A stretch of 64,000 nucleotides of DNA, taken from Spodoptera frugiperda (taxonomy: Eukaryota > Arthropoda > Insecta > Lepidoptera > Noctuidae). Shown here piece after piece: positions 37,746 through 50,260 of this stretch. Below the pieces are notes generated by a model that saw nothing but the letters and a program-made list of their open reading frames with translations, ran no database searches and had not been told where the DNA came from. The position numbers and the translations under genes are program-made. The stretch lies in NCBI RefSeq assembly GCF_023101765.2, contig NC_064234.1, positions 3,410,001 to 3,474,000 of the forward strand, given 5' to 3'. Position 1 is the stretch's first letter. Each line of letters starts with the position of its first letter.

Positions 37746-40515
37746 CTTGGTTACATTGTTTCGATTACTTCAACTATGTGAGAACATTGTAAAACTAATA
37801 TACAGTCGAAGCGACAGAAAAAGAAAATAACCTAGAGGACAATAAAAATTAATGCAGTCCGGAGCTGACCAGTCCCAGTTGACAGCGCCCGTTCACGAAC
37901 ATGACACGTACACCAGCACCGCCCAACTCAACCATGTTGCAGGGAATTGAGCGATCCAATGCCCGTGCCACCGCCAAAGAGACCTTTGAGTGAGCATGAC
38001 AACATGGAGATTCAATAATTGTCATTTGTTTTTCTTCTATTTGAAATAAATGATTTTTTTACAATAAAGCTAAAGCTTGTATTCTAAACACTCATCGGTA
38101 GTACGAGCTTCATTCGTGAAAGTCCTGCACTTCGACAAACTCTGCATTATAATAGAAAGGCACTAGTTATTGCGTTCACGTGTGCGTCGGATTTCACACG
38201 GCGCGTGGGCTTTGGATCGCGCACCGTTTTATCGCGCTCATATTTGTGTCCAAACACGGGGCTTTATTTTATAGGCATGTCACACACTACTACATGTTCA
38301 TGAATAATGGACTGAGTACTCGGTAAAACATTTTTTAACGAACTTTGCAGTGCCCATTATCCACTAGTACTGGATGGGTTTTACTGATTCAACCGTAAAC
38401 ACGTTTTACTGACATGTCCCTCTACTCGCCCGTGTAAATGCGCCTTTACAGCGCCTCGTAAATTTATAAAAGTGGCCAATAAAGCTATTGTACATGTGAC
38501 GGAGCCCTAATATTAAAATTCTAATATAAGAATTGATAAGTAAGAGCTTCCATATGAATACTCGTAAACAAGATTTTATTTCGAGATAAAAAACTGTTTA
38601 AAAACGTATTCCCTGTTGTTGGGTTCTTTACGTAGTACCGAAGTAGTATACAGTATGGTAAAGTTGGGATGGGCCCGCGCCGGCGGCAATGTTCGGCCGA
38701 AGTTGGGGGAAGTGTGCGTGACTTCACTAGTGCTCGGGGGATACGCGGGCGAAGTTTCAAAGTTAAACGATTTCGCGGATGCTTAGTTCAAGAAGGCCGG
38801 AGATAACTGGATTTTTATATCTAAAATCATTCCGCTCCCGTGCTGTCAGTAACTCGCCTGGACGAGGGTGAACCGTCAAAATAGATCGCTTTTGTTACGA
38901 GGTTTTGGAAGTTTTAGTCCAATGTTAGCTTAAAAATAACTTCATTGGCAGGGCAGTGATGTATAGCCGTAATAACTTAATACTTTGTTTAAGAAAAATA
39001 TAATACAATTACACAACTTTACACAGAAAAGTCGTTCTGAAAATCACACTACAAAACACTTTAGTTGTTAACTAATGGAAAGTGAAGGAATATATCAATA
39101 TTTATTATTTATTTATTACTTACAGCTCACTCGAAGTGCCACTAAAGCGTCCCTAAGTAAACTAATACAATATTTAGTCACTTTCAGACGTACACTTAGA
39201 CAGAACTTTTACCAAACTTGTGTGATCCAAATTATTTGGGCATTATGTAACACATATTATACATAGGTAATAAATAACAGGTATATTTTAGATATCTCAG
39301 CATATTATCGTGGCGGCCTATGTTCTATTAAGTAGCAACTAAATATAATATTCCAATACGAAGCCAGACAGTACCGGTGTAAACATAAAATGATATAAAT
39401 AACGACTCCAATACAATTTACGGGTTTCTAATAAAACCTGAACGATCCTATTGTGTAGTTTACGAGGATTTTACAACTATATTTATTTAGCATGTAAATT
39501 GTTGGCAGACGAGCGCGGCCTGATCACTGGAGATCTCATCTTATTGCCAGATGTAAAAATATTGACGCCGCCAGCGATTTATAGTTTGTGATTGTACGCG
39601 GCCATGACTCACGCGCGGGATCTATTGATGTGGGACCGATACTGCAGTCATTTACTGTCCGACTGTTTTATAATGTTTTCATTTAAAGCTATTGCATACG
39701 TTCACGGAAAATCTATATCACATTTCATTTCATTCTATAATAAGTAGTTATAGTTATGTACTTCATGAATTCATAATACCTAATTGAATTGAATTTACAA
39801 GGTATTCTTGAAAGGTTTATTCACTTAACGTGTATAATAAGACATAATTGTTTACTCACATTTGTTGGGGGTTATTTATCTATCAACTGTTGAGAACAAC
39901 ATAATCAGAAGGTCAAGGTCACGCGACCTCACACCGCTGTACGTACACTCGCTTGTTTAGTAAACAGGCCTGAACACACGACACTAACTCCTTTTCCTTA
40001 ATATACGCGGTATATTACGGTAGGGTTCACAGCTGTGTAAACATTATCATTGTAAAAATATTATCTATTATCCAAACGCCTGCAAGTGTATCTGCTGACC
40101 ATAACTTAAGTTTTGTAACTGTTCTGAGCGCTTACTCTTGAAACCAAATTCAATATCAATGCATTTCTTTGAGGTTATGCGGTTTTCTAAATAGGTAGTT
40201 ATAATCTCAGTTGTTAGGACAGATCAGAGTCTAGAATTTACTAGAATCAGTATAATTAAAATGGAAACTTGTAAAGAGATTATACAGCACTACAGAAATG
40301 ACTGGCTCTAACCCCTAAATGGAAATAAAAGTACGAACGAACGGAAGAGCGTCCCAGATAATAGGAAATCAAACGAGTGGTTAAGTCCACCCGCTAGTCT
40401 ATACATCCACGGACGGGTAATTTGTTCCGGAATTTAGTTGGGAACCTCATTTGGTGTGGGCAGCGGCCACTCTCAGCTATTCGTTTGTTTGCAGGCCACT
40501 AAGAATGCGGCGCTG
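37746..40515. other. Non-coding stretch
   Basis: A GC-rich patch lies at about 38668-38755. At 39910-39921 AGGTCAAGGTCA contains TCAAGGTCA, which fits the FTZ-F1/SF-1 nuclear-receptor half-site. No gene recognised. Confidence 0.45.
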
Positions 40516-40566
40516 GAGTGTGGCGTGTGGCGTGTGGTGTGTGGTGTGGTGTGTGGTGTGGAGTGT
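40516..40566. repeat. GTGTGG minisatellite
   Basis: Irregular units GTGTGGC, GTGTGGT and GTGTGGA follow one another. The plus-strand frame through it is a by-product of the repeat. Confidence 0.85.
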
Positions 40567-41448
40567 ATCTCCACTGAGATTACGTTCAGCTTAGCTCCGT
40601 ACATTGTTGTGGTTTGTTTACCTTCTGTGCTGGAGTTGTTTAGGAATTCGTTTTTGAAAGAGTTTTAAGGTCAGGTGTCTATACACGTGTCCGGTATGTT
40701 GTATGTTGAGTGTATGGTGTAAAGTATCTACATATTAAACGTTGATAAAGTTTAAGAACTTAAATTTCGTTTCAAGTTTCAGATGGAGTTATTGAAGGTC
40801 TTACCATTTTACAAGCAAGTTTAAATATTTATTTACAACAAAAATTGTTTGTACTTACTCATATTGTATCTATTTGCCAGAGTTGTCACATTACACGAGC
40901 GTCATCAAGGAAGGAGCTTGTGCACCTCACAGCATCGGAATGTATTATTACTGCCGCAAGCATCGCCAGCAAGAGACTGTGATCATCACACTTCCTTAGT
41001 TGCTCGTGTGATGGATATTTGTTCACCCTGTTACTGCAACAACGATACTATTTACTGCGCCAGGATTTATAACATTTTCGCATTGGGTACTGATATTTGT
41101 GTCCAGTAACAAATGTAGTGCCGTAATTTTCCTTTACGGACACTTAATTTTATACAATCCACTCCGACGTTACCACATAATAATCCGGCCCAAATTTTGG
41201 AGGCAATCTAACCGAAATTGTGTGAGTCCGCACAAAATCTGAGCAGAGAGCGGGAAATATCGATAGCCATTAGGATAATACGGCGGCCAGAGATCGTCCG
41301 CCAAATTTAATAAAACTTTCTCTTGTAAGGCTCATAAATCTGGCGGGGCTTAGCATTCAGCGCGCCACTCACTGACGGATACCCTCGCACATGATGGAGT
41401 GCCTCCCGCCAGCCAGGACGGGACCCTCCTGATATCATTGTGTTCATA
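40567..41448. other. Non-coding AT-rich stretch
   Basis: An 86-codon frame at 40849-41109 has no domain. Nothing else recognised. Confidence 0.5.
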
Positions 41449-41474
41449 CTCAGGTAAGGCGAACCTTACCTGAG
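41449..41474. repeat. Perfect 11-bp hairpin with CGAA loop
   Basis: CTCAGGTAAGG (41449-41459), loop CGAA, CCTTACCTGAG (41464-41474). Each arm contains CAGGTAAG, the consensus 5' splice donor, so a donor-like site exists on both strands at the same place. Confidence 0.95.
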
Positions 41475-44400
41475 CCCGTATATAACGTATTATATACCTA
41501 CAGGCTTAACTCACGTCGTATTACTTTTCATTTAAATAACTGATGAGTTTGTGTTCATTGTACATTTAATTTTTAGTTGGGTCATTGTAATAAAAGTGTA
41601 ATAAAGATGTTACGTGATCTTAATAACATAACACTACCCTATAACACATACTTAGTACTTTAAGAACTCACTAAATAATAATTTGTGTGTAACATTGTGA
41701 ACCTTCTTAAACGTTTGTCCTTACTTCCATGTGAGAAGTGTTTTACGGCCATAGTCATAAAATATATGGGAAATGTGTCATTGTAAGGACGAGGGTTCAC
41801 ATAATAACTAGAGATGTGCCGACTGTGACTTCGGTCGACTAGTCAAATGAATAATCGTTTGTAAAAAAGTATTGAAAACTACATTATGTGATGATATAGT
41901 AGATTATGTTACGTTTCATACAACTTAGTGACAATTCAGTATAGCATTACAAACTTGTTCATATTTTTTTTGCTTATACACTATTTCATCTTAATCTTAC
42001 TTTAACAACATGTATTATTATTTTCTTGTAAAGAAGACCTAGATAGGCACGTCACATACGTGACGTTTCAATTTAACCCAAACTATAAGCCGGGGTAGTT
42101 GCCCGTGTCCCCGTGTCTCCGTGTACTCACTATTGTTAAGACGATAATATATCTTCGCCGAAAAATACCTTTATATATATACCACAACAGATTTACATAA
42201 GAGTACAAAAATCTACATATTTGCGTAAAAAATGGTACGCTATTCAAATGTAGGGGCCCTAAATCACGAGCTCAAATAGCAGGCAGCAGGGATAGAGCAA
42301 TAGCTCGACAACAATAGACTACTACACAGTATCGGATGTGGGCCATTAGACCCTTTTATTGCTCCCACAATGCACGGGGTCCTTGACCCCTGGAGGTCAG
42401 CAGGCGAATGTATGATGTGGGGTTTAGGGCAGGGTTATGACACCAATCGATGGGACCACACTAAATACTCCGGAGGTGAGAGGGTTGCTGCTCTATGGGA
42501 GTTGGCAAATATTTGGGCAGGCCGGTGGGCAACGTTATCATTTATCATACTGACCGCTTTGTACTTTAATAGGTCACTCGCTGTGTACCTTCACAATATT
42601 TACAGCATGACTTAATCAATATCAATATACGATATACCTACAGTATTTGTTAGCAGAAACAGCTTAATATAACTCATCACTCATCACAAGTCATCAGTGG
42701 CGAAAGTAGGACGAGCTAAAATTAATATCATTTTAAGATAAATGTTTAATGTGGTTTGATGTTACAAAAACAGTAAATTGATTTTAAATTCGTATAACCA
42801 GATAACTAGGTCAACATAAGAACAAACAAAAAACAATCCGGGATCTAACTTATAAAGAAACCATCATAAATATTATGTTTAACACAAAGTAATCAATATT
42901 CACTTTCATCTTAAAGAAATTCCCCGCCGCGCCGTGGCAGCACACCCCATCGTGAGCACTCTCACCCCTAACTCGGGGGCGAATCTGGTGAAAAATAAAC
43001 AGAAATTGCTTCAGTCGATAAAGTCGCCTCAAACCAATTACATGACAAAATTGCTGCTTATAAGTACAATTTGAAGACGTGCGAGTACACACAATGAAAT
43101 ACTCGGAAATTGGCCGCAATGTAACGTCATACCTGTTATTCCCCGAATCAAATGATGTAATTACAGACGCACGCATGGCTCCATTTACAAGTGCTCACTC
43201 AACTTACTTCGAGATACCGTGCTGTTCTTACTTTATAAAGCCCTACAAAGAAACCCCATCAAAGCTCAATTCACGGTCATATCTTTAGCTAAGCGGAGCA
43301 TGTTGGAGACTAAAATTCGAGTCTCATTTGTTCGGTCACTTTATAATTAAAGTCCGTTCTTTATTTGGGTTCTCCTAAAGTTAATTAATTGCGGATTTAT
43401 TTTTCCACGCTCCGAATAAGAGGCTTTTTAACGGCTGTAAATTGTATGTCCGCAGCACACGATGAAAGCCTATAGTAATATTAAATATAACGTTTAGCCA
43501 TTTGAGGTCAGCTTTAAGTACGAATGAATTAATATTCATACTGTATACAATACTGTATTCATCACGCTGCCATTTTGTGGACGGGCCTTTTAGACACAAT
43601 CTGTGGAGCTTAACGTCGGCACAGTACCTCAGTACTCGAGCGGAGCGGGTTCCATTTATATAATTTACTTGTTGTTTTGTGACCACTGCCAACCTTGAGA
43701 CCTTTTTAGGGACGGAAGACCCTTTTTTGGATCATTGACTGTGGAAGAGAAACAAATTGCGCTAGTCCCTTTGATCCGTTGTTGCATGAAAAGTACGCAC
43801 CAAACGCGCTTTGCATGCGATGCAATTACAAAATGGCTTAATTTTTTCGAAACGAAAAATAGTCTTTCAGAAAATCTCTATATTTCCGCTCCCGCCTATC
43901 AGTGTATCGAGGCTCTCTAAAGATGATAAAGCTAGTCGGTACATATATCGGTCCGTCACATAAGTTTGTGTTAAGCGATCATTATCCGGAGCCGACACGG
44001 ACCCTTTGTGTCGCGCTGAAACACATTTTGTTTATGTCCACAATCATTAACGTGCCACTTTGTTATAAAAGGGATGAATTCTACTCGTGTTTGTTGTTTA
44101 GTATATGTTTTTAGTTTTCTTCTTTATAAATGTGAGTCTTTCTTGTATGATAAATTGTTGGAATGTGATTAAGCACAATAATACAGACCTTTGTTAGAAC
44201 TATTCTTGTTGTGCTGTCAACAAACAGTTGCTTGTGTTTACTACATCAGAGTTTAGGTCACAGAAATGTTACTCTTTGTGTACATCTGTTACGAACGTGA
44301 ATATGTCGAATATTTTTGAAACCAACTAACAAAACGGCGTAATATTTTTTTTAGTAGTTTAGCTATATCAGTTACTAGGACAAATAATAAAATAATTGCA

Positions 44401-45056
44401 GTCTAGGTGCAAAATATTTTTTTTAAAGCTTGTTCTTCTGATTCATATGGCGTGTCCGTTTGCCATTTTCCGGAACAAAGTAGTCGATTTCGCATTTTCC
44501 CTGTGATACTTCAATATAAATTATAATTACATCGGGAGATGAGTTGTCCTCTTCAAAAAAAATATGTATTCATTATAACTATGTTAGTATGATTATAAAT
44601 AAATAAATAAGAAGTGTCCGGCGTATAATACTGATTAATATGGCGTAAGCTGCGAATGACCATACTTGGTCTGGTATTAATAATGAGAGTCTGGCTTCCT
44701 GTGCGGAGGGAAACCAGGCGTGCAACGGACAAGCTAGGAGGCAGACGTGCGGCTGGTTGGCTTAGATCCAGGTGTTACTAAGGTAAATATCTGATTCATC
44801 TGTGTTTGGTTTACATGGCATCCTGATTACAATGCCTATTTTATAAAATTTACTTTACAGTTTTAAAACTTTAATCCATGTTTCGTGTGAAGCTTTTTGG
44901 TTATACATTCGTGTAGAAAAATGACAAGAATGAAGTCTGTATATACGATGAGTTATACATTGTAAGCAAAATCCTCATTCATCTGTGCCTGATTCGTATG
45001 GTCAAAACCGCATATGAATCATAAAAGTTGCTTTGTACATTTTTTTACTAGTCTTA
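41475..45056. other. Non-coding AT-rich stretch
   Basis: Short inverted repeat ACGTCAC/GTGACGT at 42049-42066. A moderately GC-rich segment at about 42360-42540 has an 81-codon frame without a domain. Frames of 103-108 codons on the minus strand (42850-43176, 43381-43692) are also without domains. No RNA gene seen. Confidence 0.45.
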
Positions 45057-45102
45057 TTTTTAAATTAACTTAGCTATAAAGGTTATAGCTATAATTTAAA
45101 AA
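45057..45102. repeat. AT-rich hairpin with 20 paired bases and 3-nt bulge
   Basis: TTTTTAAATTA, bulge ACT, TAGCTATAA, loop AGG, TTATAGCTA, TAATTTAAAAA. All 20 paired positions are Watson-Crick. Function unknown. Confidence 0.85.
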
Positions 45103-45944
45103 CTTTTTTTTTTGAGAAATGTAATTAATATGAGTCTGAAATTGCTAATCCGCCCTGAGCAAGTGTGATGATGAATGCTCGTGACTTCTCTGTGCGAAAG
45201 TACTCGAAAATGGTAAGCTAAAAAGAAATTAAAAGAACGTGAAATTAAAATAAATACAAATTTACATACAATTTTCAATTGTTCAACAGATTCATCTGTA
45301 ACAATTTCTTTGTGGGCAGAAAATATTCGAATGTCGATATCTGAAAACTATTTTATACAATTTTAACAAAAAAAAACCGACTTCAAAAAATAAATATTTT
45401 AATGCTGCACAAGTAAAAGAAATAATTTATTTTTCAACTAAACTTAATAGATCAACTAACTTTACTAACTCATCACACACAAAACGTAAGTAGGTATTGT
45501 GGAGTCGGTGTCAGCCAACTAAGATGGGTTTGTTATTTACCTATTATCACAACAAAACATTACAGTTTTACACCTGTAAGTAGGTACTTAACCACCACTC
45601 CGCCCGTGCCGTGCCCGTGCCGTGCTAGTTGTTCGATTCCTAGGCTACTCCAAAAATAACAATAATTGTATACTTACATTATAATGTGTGTGATGACTTA
45701 AATAGTTGACTATTTTGTTGAAAAATACGCTATTACTTTTTAGTGGTTGATTTGAAGTCTTAATTTCTTGATTTTTAGTGAATAACTTATTTGTATTCGA
45801 CCTATTAAACTGCTTATATGTATTAATATCTATCCATATTGACGCATAATTACAGGTCAAATGTATATTAACCTGATTAACTTATGGTCTGCTGAGCCGA
45901 CAGCTAACAGTTCATAAGCTACATACATAGTCAGTTGTAAAACA

Positions 45945-46240
45945 CACAAACAGATTAGATATCCACATAGGTATACAGTCATGTAACTCAGACAGCACAT
46001 CAAGCTAGTAATTCTATACCAGCTATGCTACTATCTGTCCTGAATTTTATGGTTACTGAGAAAGATAAGGTATGCATCACTTCAAATAAACGCAGAGCTC
46101 ATTCTGCTCATTTTAAGGAGTTGATTATCTTCCACATTTATGGTCAGACTTTAAAAACAATTATATGGAACCACACTGCCATCGTACTCTTTCAAACACA
46201 AAAATAATTTCTCAAATCGGACTATAACTGCCAGAGATAT
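45945..46240. repeat. Internal tandem duplication, unit A
   Basis: From CACAAACAGATTA to GCCAGAGATAT. Shares with unit B the words GACAGCACATCAAGCTA, TGGTTACTGAGAAAGAT, TTATCTTCCACATTTATGG and CATCGTACTCTTTCAAA in the same order. Confidence 0.85.
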
Positions 46241-46247
46241 GGTCAAA

Positions 46248-46536
46248 CACAAACAGATTAGGTACCTACATACACATGTAAAGTCAGACAGCACATCAAG
46301 CTACCCTATTCTATACCAGATATCTATCTGTCCTGAATATTATGGTTACTGAGAAAGATTAGCTAATATACATCACTTAAACTCAAACGCAGAGCACATT
46401 CTGTTCATTTTTGAGGAGTTCCCTGGATTATCTTCCACATTTATGGTCAGACTTTGTTACATGGGACCACACGGACATCGTACTCTTTCAAATACAAAAA
46501 GAATTTCTCAAATCGGTCTATAACTGCCGGAGATAT
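46248..46536. repeat. Internal tandem duplication, unit B
   Basis: Second copy of the ~295-bp unit, offset 303 bp at its start and 296 at its end. It is followed by the A-rich run (46551-46568) and the right terminal sequence, so unit B is the one in its original context and unit A the likely duplicate. Confidence 0.85.
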
Positions 46537-46612
46537 CGATTAACATACATAAAAAAAAAAAAAAAAAATACGGTCGAATTGAGAACTATTGTTTTTTAAG
46601 TCGGTTAAAAAA

Positions 46613-48083
46613 CGAGTCTCATTCGAATATACGTTATTTGGTATAATTTTATTATGTTACAAATCTTAAAGTGGAATTAAATTTCGAATCAGCGAAGAAT
46701 CAATTTATACCCAAATACGTAGCCTAGGCTGAGACTTTAAACTTTCTCGGAAATATTGGTCGAGAACCCTTTGAGTCATTTTCATTATTAATCCCTCACT
46801 AGGTTTAACTGCTACAACACAGACATGAAGAATTTTGGACGAAAATCCATGGTTAGAGGTAGTAAAAAATCACTTTTTGCTTACTTTTTAAAACAGTTTG
46901 ATACATAATATTTATAGCACTAATATAATATACAGAATGAAGTATTTGGTTGTCATATTACCTAGTTGTAACAAATAAGACATACTGTTTATTTACCTAA
47001 ATATTATTGATATCATTACAAGCTGTTGTGTCATTCGCTGTATAAACACAAGTGCACGGGTCGTCCATTACAAAACGTAAGTTTGTGAGTGTAATTGATA
47101 ATGTTTGTGCTCCATATTTGTTTATTTGTCAACTAAACAAAACGTAATAGAGTTTGTGATAGAGGGCGCTGGCATCGGTGTGTTTGTTCGATTTCTATTC
47201 AATTATAACATGGCTTATACACATTTATTCTATTAACTGGTTGATTTAACTTAAATAGTAACTTATGATTCGTGTCGTACTTTATAGAGCAGGATGTCGG
47301 TGAATGTAGAACTCGACTAGTTTAGCCATGCTAGAGGCTCATATTTTCCGCGACACACGACACAGTAAGCCGATAACATAATAATTAATTTAGTACACGA
47401 AAGACGTGGTAGATTTAATGGTCGGAGTGAAAGAAAAGTCAGGGCGCATCTAGTAATGTATCATCTATATGACGGTAGGTTAATGTCTATTAAATGCTAT
47501 TATATAAATGGCAACAATTGGGAGTTACATTGTATGTACTTAATCTGTACCATATCTATTACTGCAAATACACATAGGGCTCACTTAGTTTTAAGTCAAA
47601 TTTCCATAGTGCTTGACAACTGGGCTTCTCAAGCTGGTCTCTTCTGTGCTTTAGGCTTAAGTAATTCTGTCTCCTGCATTAAATTCACTGAGGGAAGTGG
47701 AAACCTAGTTTTTTTTCTCCTCATTAATACTTCTCATTTATTTCGTCGCGAGGTTCAAGTTATTCATGTCCCTGAGACGCGCGGGATTTCAGTGTTCCGG
47801 TGTTTTGATCGTTGGTACTGTAGATTCTGACTTACAGGAGTTGCTATTGGAAGGTTATGGCGTGTCTCATTAAATATTAGTACCTAATATGTGAACCTTA
47901 ACTAAACGTACGTTATGTTATATCAAGAGTATTTTTAAGCAAACATTGTACGCTTAATAACAGTTCTTTTATTTTAAATGTAGCGTAGAAAGTTTGTCGC
48001 CTGAGCGAGTGTGAATGTAGTTAGTTTTCATACAGGACGTGGTGTAATGGCGGCGGTAATGTGTTGCGTACGGCACGGTGCAC

Positions 48084-48085
<2 letters not shown>
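46613..48085. other. Non-coding AT-rich stretch
   Basis: The 124-codon frame at 47456-47830 has no domain and no splice or start context. Nothing else recognised. Confidence 0.5.

Positions 48086-48114
<29 letters not shown>
48086..48114. repeat. (GT)14 microsatellite
   Basis: Uninterrupted GT dinucleotides. Confidence 0.95.
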
Positions 48115-48116
<2 letters not shown>

Positions 48117-48302
48117 CGGCGGGTAACGTATGGCTGTATGCTTCATAACGCAACTGTAGTGCAGCTCATTGTTCCAGTGGTATGAGGATACTTGCTGCGA
48201 ATTTCTTTATTGCAGTTTTAGAAACATTTTTCTATACTTTTGAAAACTTATTTAATTTTTCAGTTATGTCCCTATTTCCTATGCAGTTATGGGATAATCT
48301 TA

Positions 48303-48471
48303 GTATATACCTAATATTAATAAATGCGAAAGTTTGTGTGTTTGTTACTCAAACAGGTAAACATGGCTGAACGGATCTGTATTTGTAACAGGGGTAGATT
48401 ATATTCTGGAATAATATGTAGGCTACTTTTTAGCCCACGGGATTGCGGTCGAAGCTGCAGGTAAAAGCTAG
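48303..48471 (+). mobile_element. Short non-autonomous Helitron-like element, copy A
   Basis: Starts in CTAATATTAATAAATGCGAA AGTTTGTG, continues with GGCTGAACGGATCTG, GGGGTAGATTATATTCTGGA, TAGGCTACTTTTTAGCCCAC, and ends GCGGTCGAAGCTGC...AAAAGCTAG|T. The GCGG-TCGAAG-C(C/T)GC hairpin a few bases before terminal CTAG fits a Helitron 3' end. I remember this as a very abundant lepidopteran family. The exact 5' end is uncertain by several bases. Confidence 0.65.
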
Positions 48472-49880
48472 TACAACTATAAATATTTTCGATGTAGATT
48501 AATACCTATCTATCGGCGGCAATGTATTCAAATAATGAAGTAGAGCAATAATTAATGACTGATGCTTCGCATACGTGACTTCCATTCGAGTATCGAATAC
48601 CAAAACAGATTCACTAACAAATATTCAATAATAAAGAGGTTTCAGGCTTTGTATTTTAATAATATTCTGAAATATTGTTAAAGTGTATAATTTAATACGA
48701 TAATTAATTGTGAAACGATACAAAATGAAATTAAATATCGAGTGAACTCGTGCCATTATGTTTATTAATCTGGCAATGTAAATGAATATTGGATGTGATT
48801 AAATTATAAATACTTCGTACTTATAATGGAACGTAAATACCGACGCTGCAAATATACGAGTAGCTGTAATTTGTAGAAGTACGTTTGCATGCAATATTCA
48901 TTATTACTTGTATGAAATATGTGCAATAATCATTATGGAATAACACTAGAGACCGCGGTACCAACATTGCTGGAAGAAATATTTTTTAATTTCAATTAGA
49001 GCGGTGCCGGCGCGAGGGAGCACGCTTGTGTAATCGTTTATTTACAACTATGTATTATTAGTTACTCCAAAGAAAGCGAAGGAAATTATCGGTAATTATG
49101 TAGTACACTCGTGTTTTCTTATTAATTGTTTTAAGGCTGCTTTGCAGTGCAAACATTTGTGCACACGAACAAGGTGCATTGATGCTTTTATTCGTTTAAA
49201 CTCTATTATATAAGTAAATTACCTATAAATTACTCTATTATAAAGGCATATTCTTTCCTTGCTTTCCGCATTATCGGCGACAATACAGGGTGTTATTAAA
49301 TTCCTCAGTGATGCGGAAAATCTAGTTTCCTATAATATGGTGGTGCGGTGCAGACGCTGACCACACGACGTCGCTGCACGTAATAATGTCGCATGTCGCT
49401 GCAATTGGTCGCAACCGGTCACGACTAGTCGCAACTTGTTACGCTCTCTCTATTGTTTCTTGCAACTAGAGATAGTTTGTTTAATTTGTTTATTTTCTTT
49501 CTTTGTAGTCACAACTTTTGTCTCTCTTACAGAGAATATAGGGTTTACTTTGTGTGCTTTACACTAAAATAGGTACTTAGCAGAGGAAAAAGACATGTCC
49601 TTAATGTGTTATACAGTAAGTTCATATTTAAAACTTACTTATAAAAGGAACTGTCATTGCTAAGAAATAGTTTTGCGGCGACTACATTAATAAAGTAATA
49701 TTAATACGAAAGTATATTATAAGTCTACCCGTCTAGCAGGTAATTGAGTTTCTCCGAAAAGTTGTAATCAATATGTCAGTCGGTAGGCTTCCAACAATTT
49801 CAATAAGCAGAATACCTAGTCTGTAAATAAAAACAAGTATTTCCATGGAAAAGTATAAATGACTTGTTAAAAGCAAAGGT
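48472..49880. other. Non-coding AT-rich stretch
   Basis: Nothing recognisable. A GC-richer patch at about 49340-49440 contains several 'gtcgca' words in irregular order. Confidence 0.5.
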
Positions 49881-50073
49881 TTTGGCGTGGCCATACTGCT
49901 AAGGAGTTGAACTCCTTGCTGGAGTCTGTGTTTCCTGATGGGTATAACCTGGGTGTCTTCAAAGCCCGAGTGAATAGGTTGCTTATGGGCAGACGTGCTC
50001 TATCGTAGGCCGCATCATCACTTACCATCAGGTGAGATAGCGGCCAAACGTCGACCCATCAAATGCAAAAAAA
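49881..50073 (+). mobile_element. LINE 3' end (jockey/CR1-like), 5' truncated
   Basis: A frame reads through about 40 residues to TAG at about 50006-50008. It includes KELNSLLESVFPDGYNLGVF followed by KARVNRLLMGRRALS, the kind of C-terminal end found in reverse-transcriptase ORFs of jockey/CR1-type LINEs (L-P-x-V...F-K-x-x-V-N-R-x-L). The downstream segment CATCATCACTTACCATCAGG TGAGATAGCGGCCAAACG and an A-rich tail complete a typical 3' end. Only the terminal fragment is present, as expected after abortive reverse transcription. Confidence 0.75.
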
Positions 50074-50260
50074 TACACTGGGTTTTCTCCTGTGTCGTGG
50101 GTGCGTTTACAAAAATAAGATTTTGCACACACATGATACCCAGACCCGGAATAACAATATGTGGGTTACATAACTCTCACATAGCATTGTGCGGATTGAC
50201 CCCGCGACAGGTCCACAGGAGAGGGTTGCCCAGCCACTGCGCCACCTGTGTAGTAGACAA
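50074..50260 (-). mobile_element. tRNA-related SINE on the minus strand, abutting the LINE tail
   Basis: Read on the minus strand it starts CAGGTGGCGCAGTGGCTGGG (A-box-like GGCGCAGTGGC), passes a weak B box (GGGGTCAATCC) and continues TAACCCACATATTGTTATTC, CCGGGTCTGGGTATCATG, as in a repeat common in noctuid genomes. Its 3' end meets the A-rich tail of the plus-strand LINE end to end. The B box deviates from consensus, so it is probably silent. Confidence 0.65.

Larger units (their letters stand above)
45375..46606. mobile_element. 1.23-kb element bounded by AACCGACTT inverted ends
   Basis: The left end AACCGACTTCAAAAAA (45375-45390) is the inverted counterpart of TTTTTTAAGTCGGTT (46592-46606). 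The right subterminal part (AAATCGGTCTATAACTGCCG, AACATACATA, A18, GTCGAATTGAGAAC) is a tail I recall from many lepidopteran repeats. No coding frame of note. The inside is partly taken up by a roughly 295-bp tandem duplication. I cannot decide between a DNA transposon, a fold-back element and a retroelement derivative. Confidence 0.6.

Noticed and set aside
42850..43692. Minus-strand open frames of 108 and 103 codons
   Set aside because: Neither shows a domain, and both are countered by open frames on the other strand.
47456..47830. 124-codon plus-strand open frame
   Set aside because: No recognisable domain or gene context; length is within what chance gives in 64 kb.
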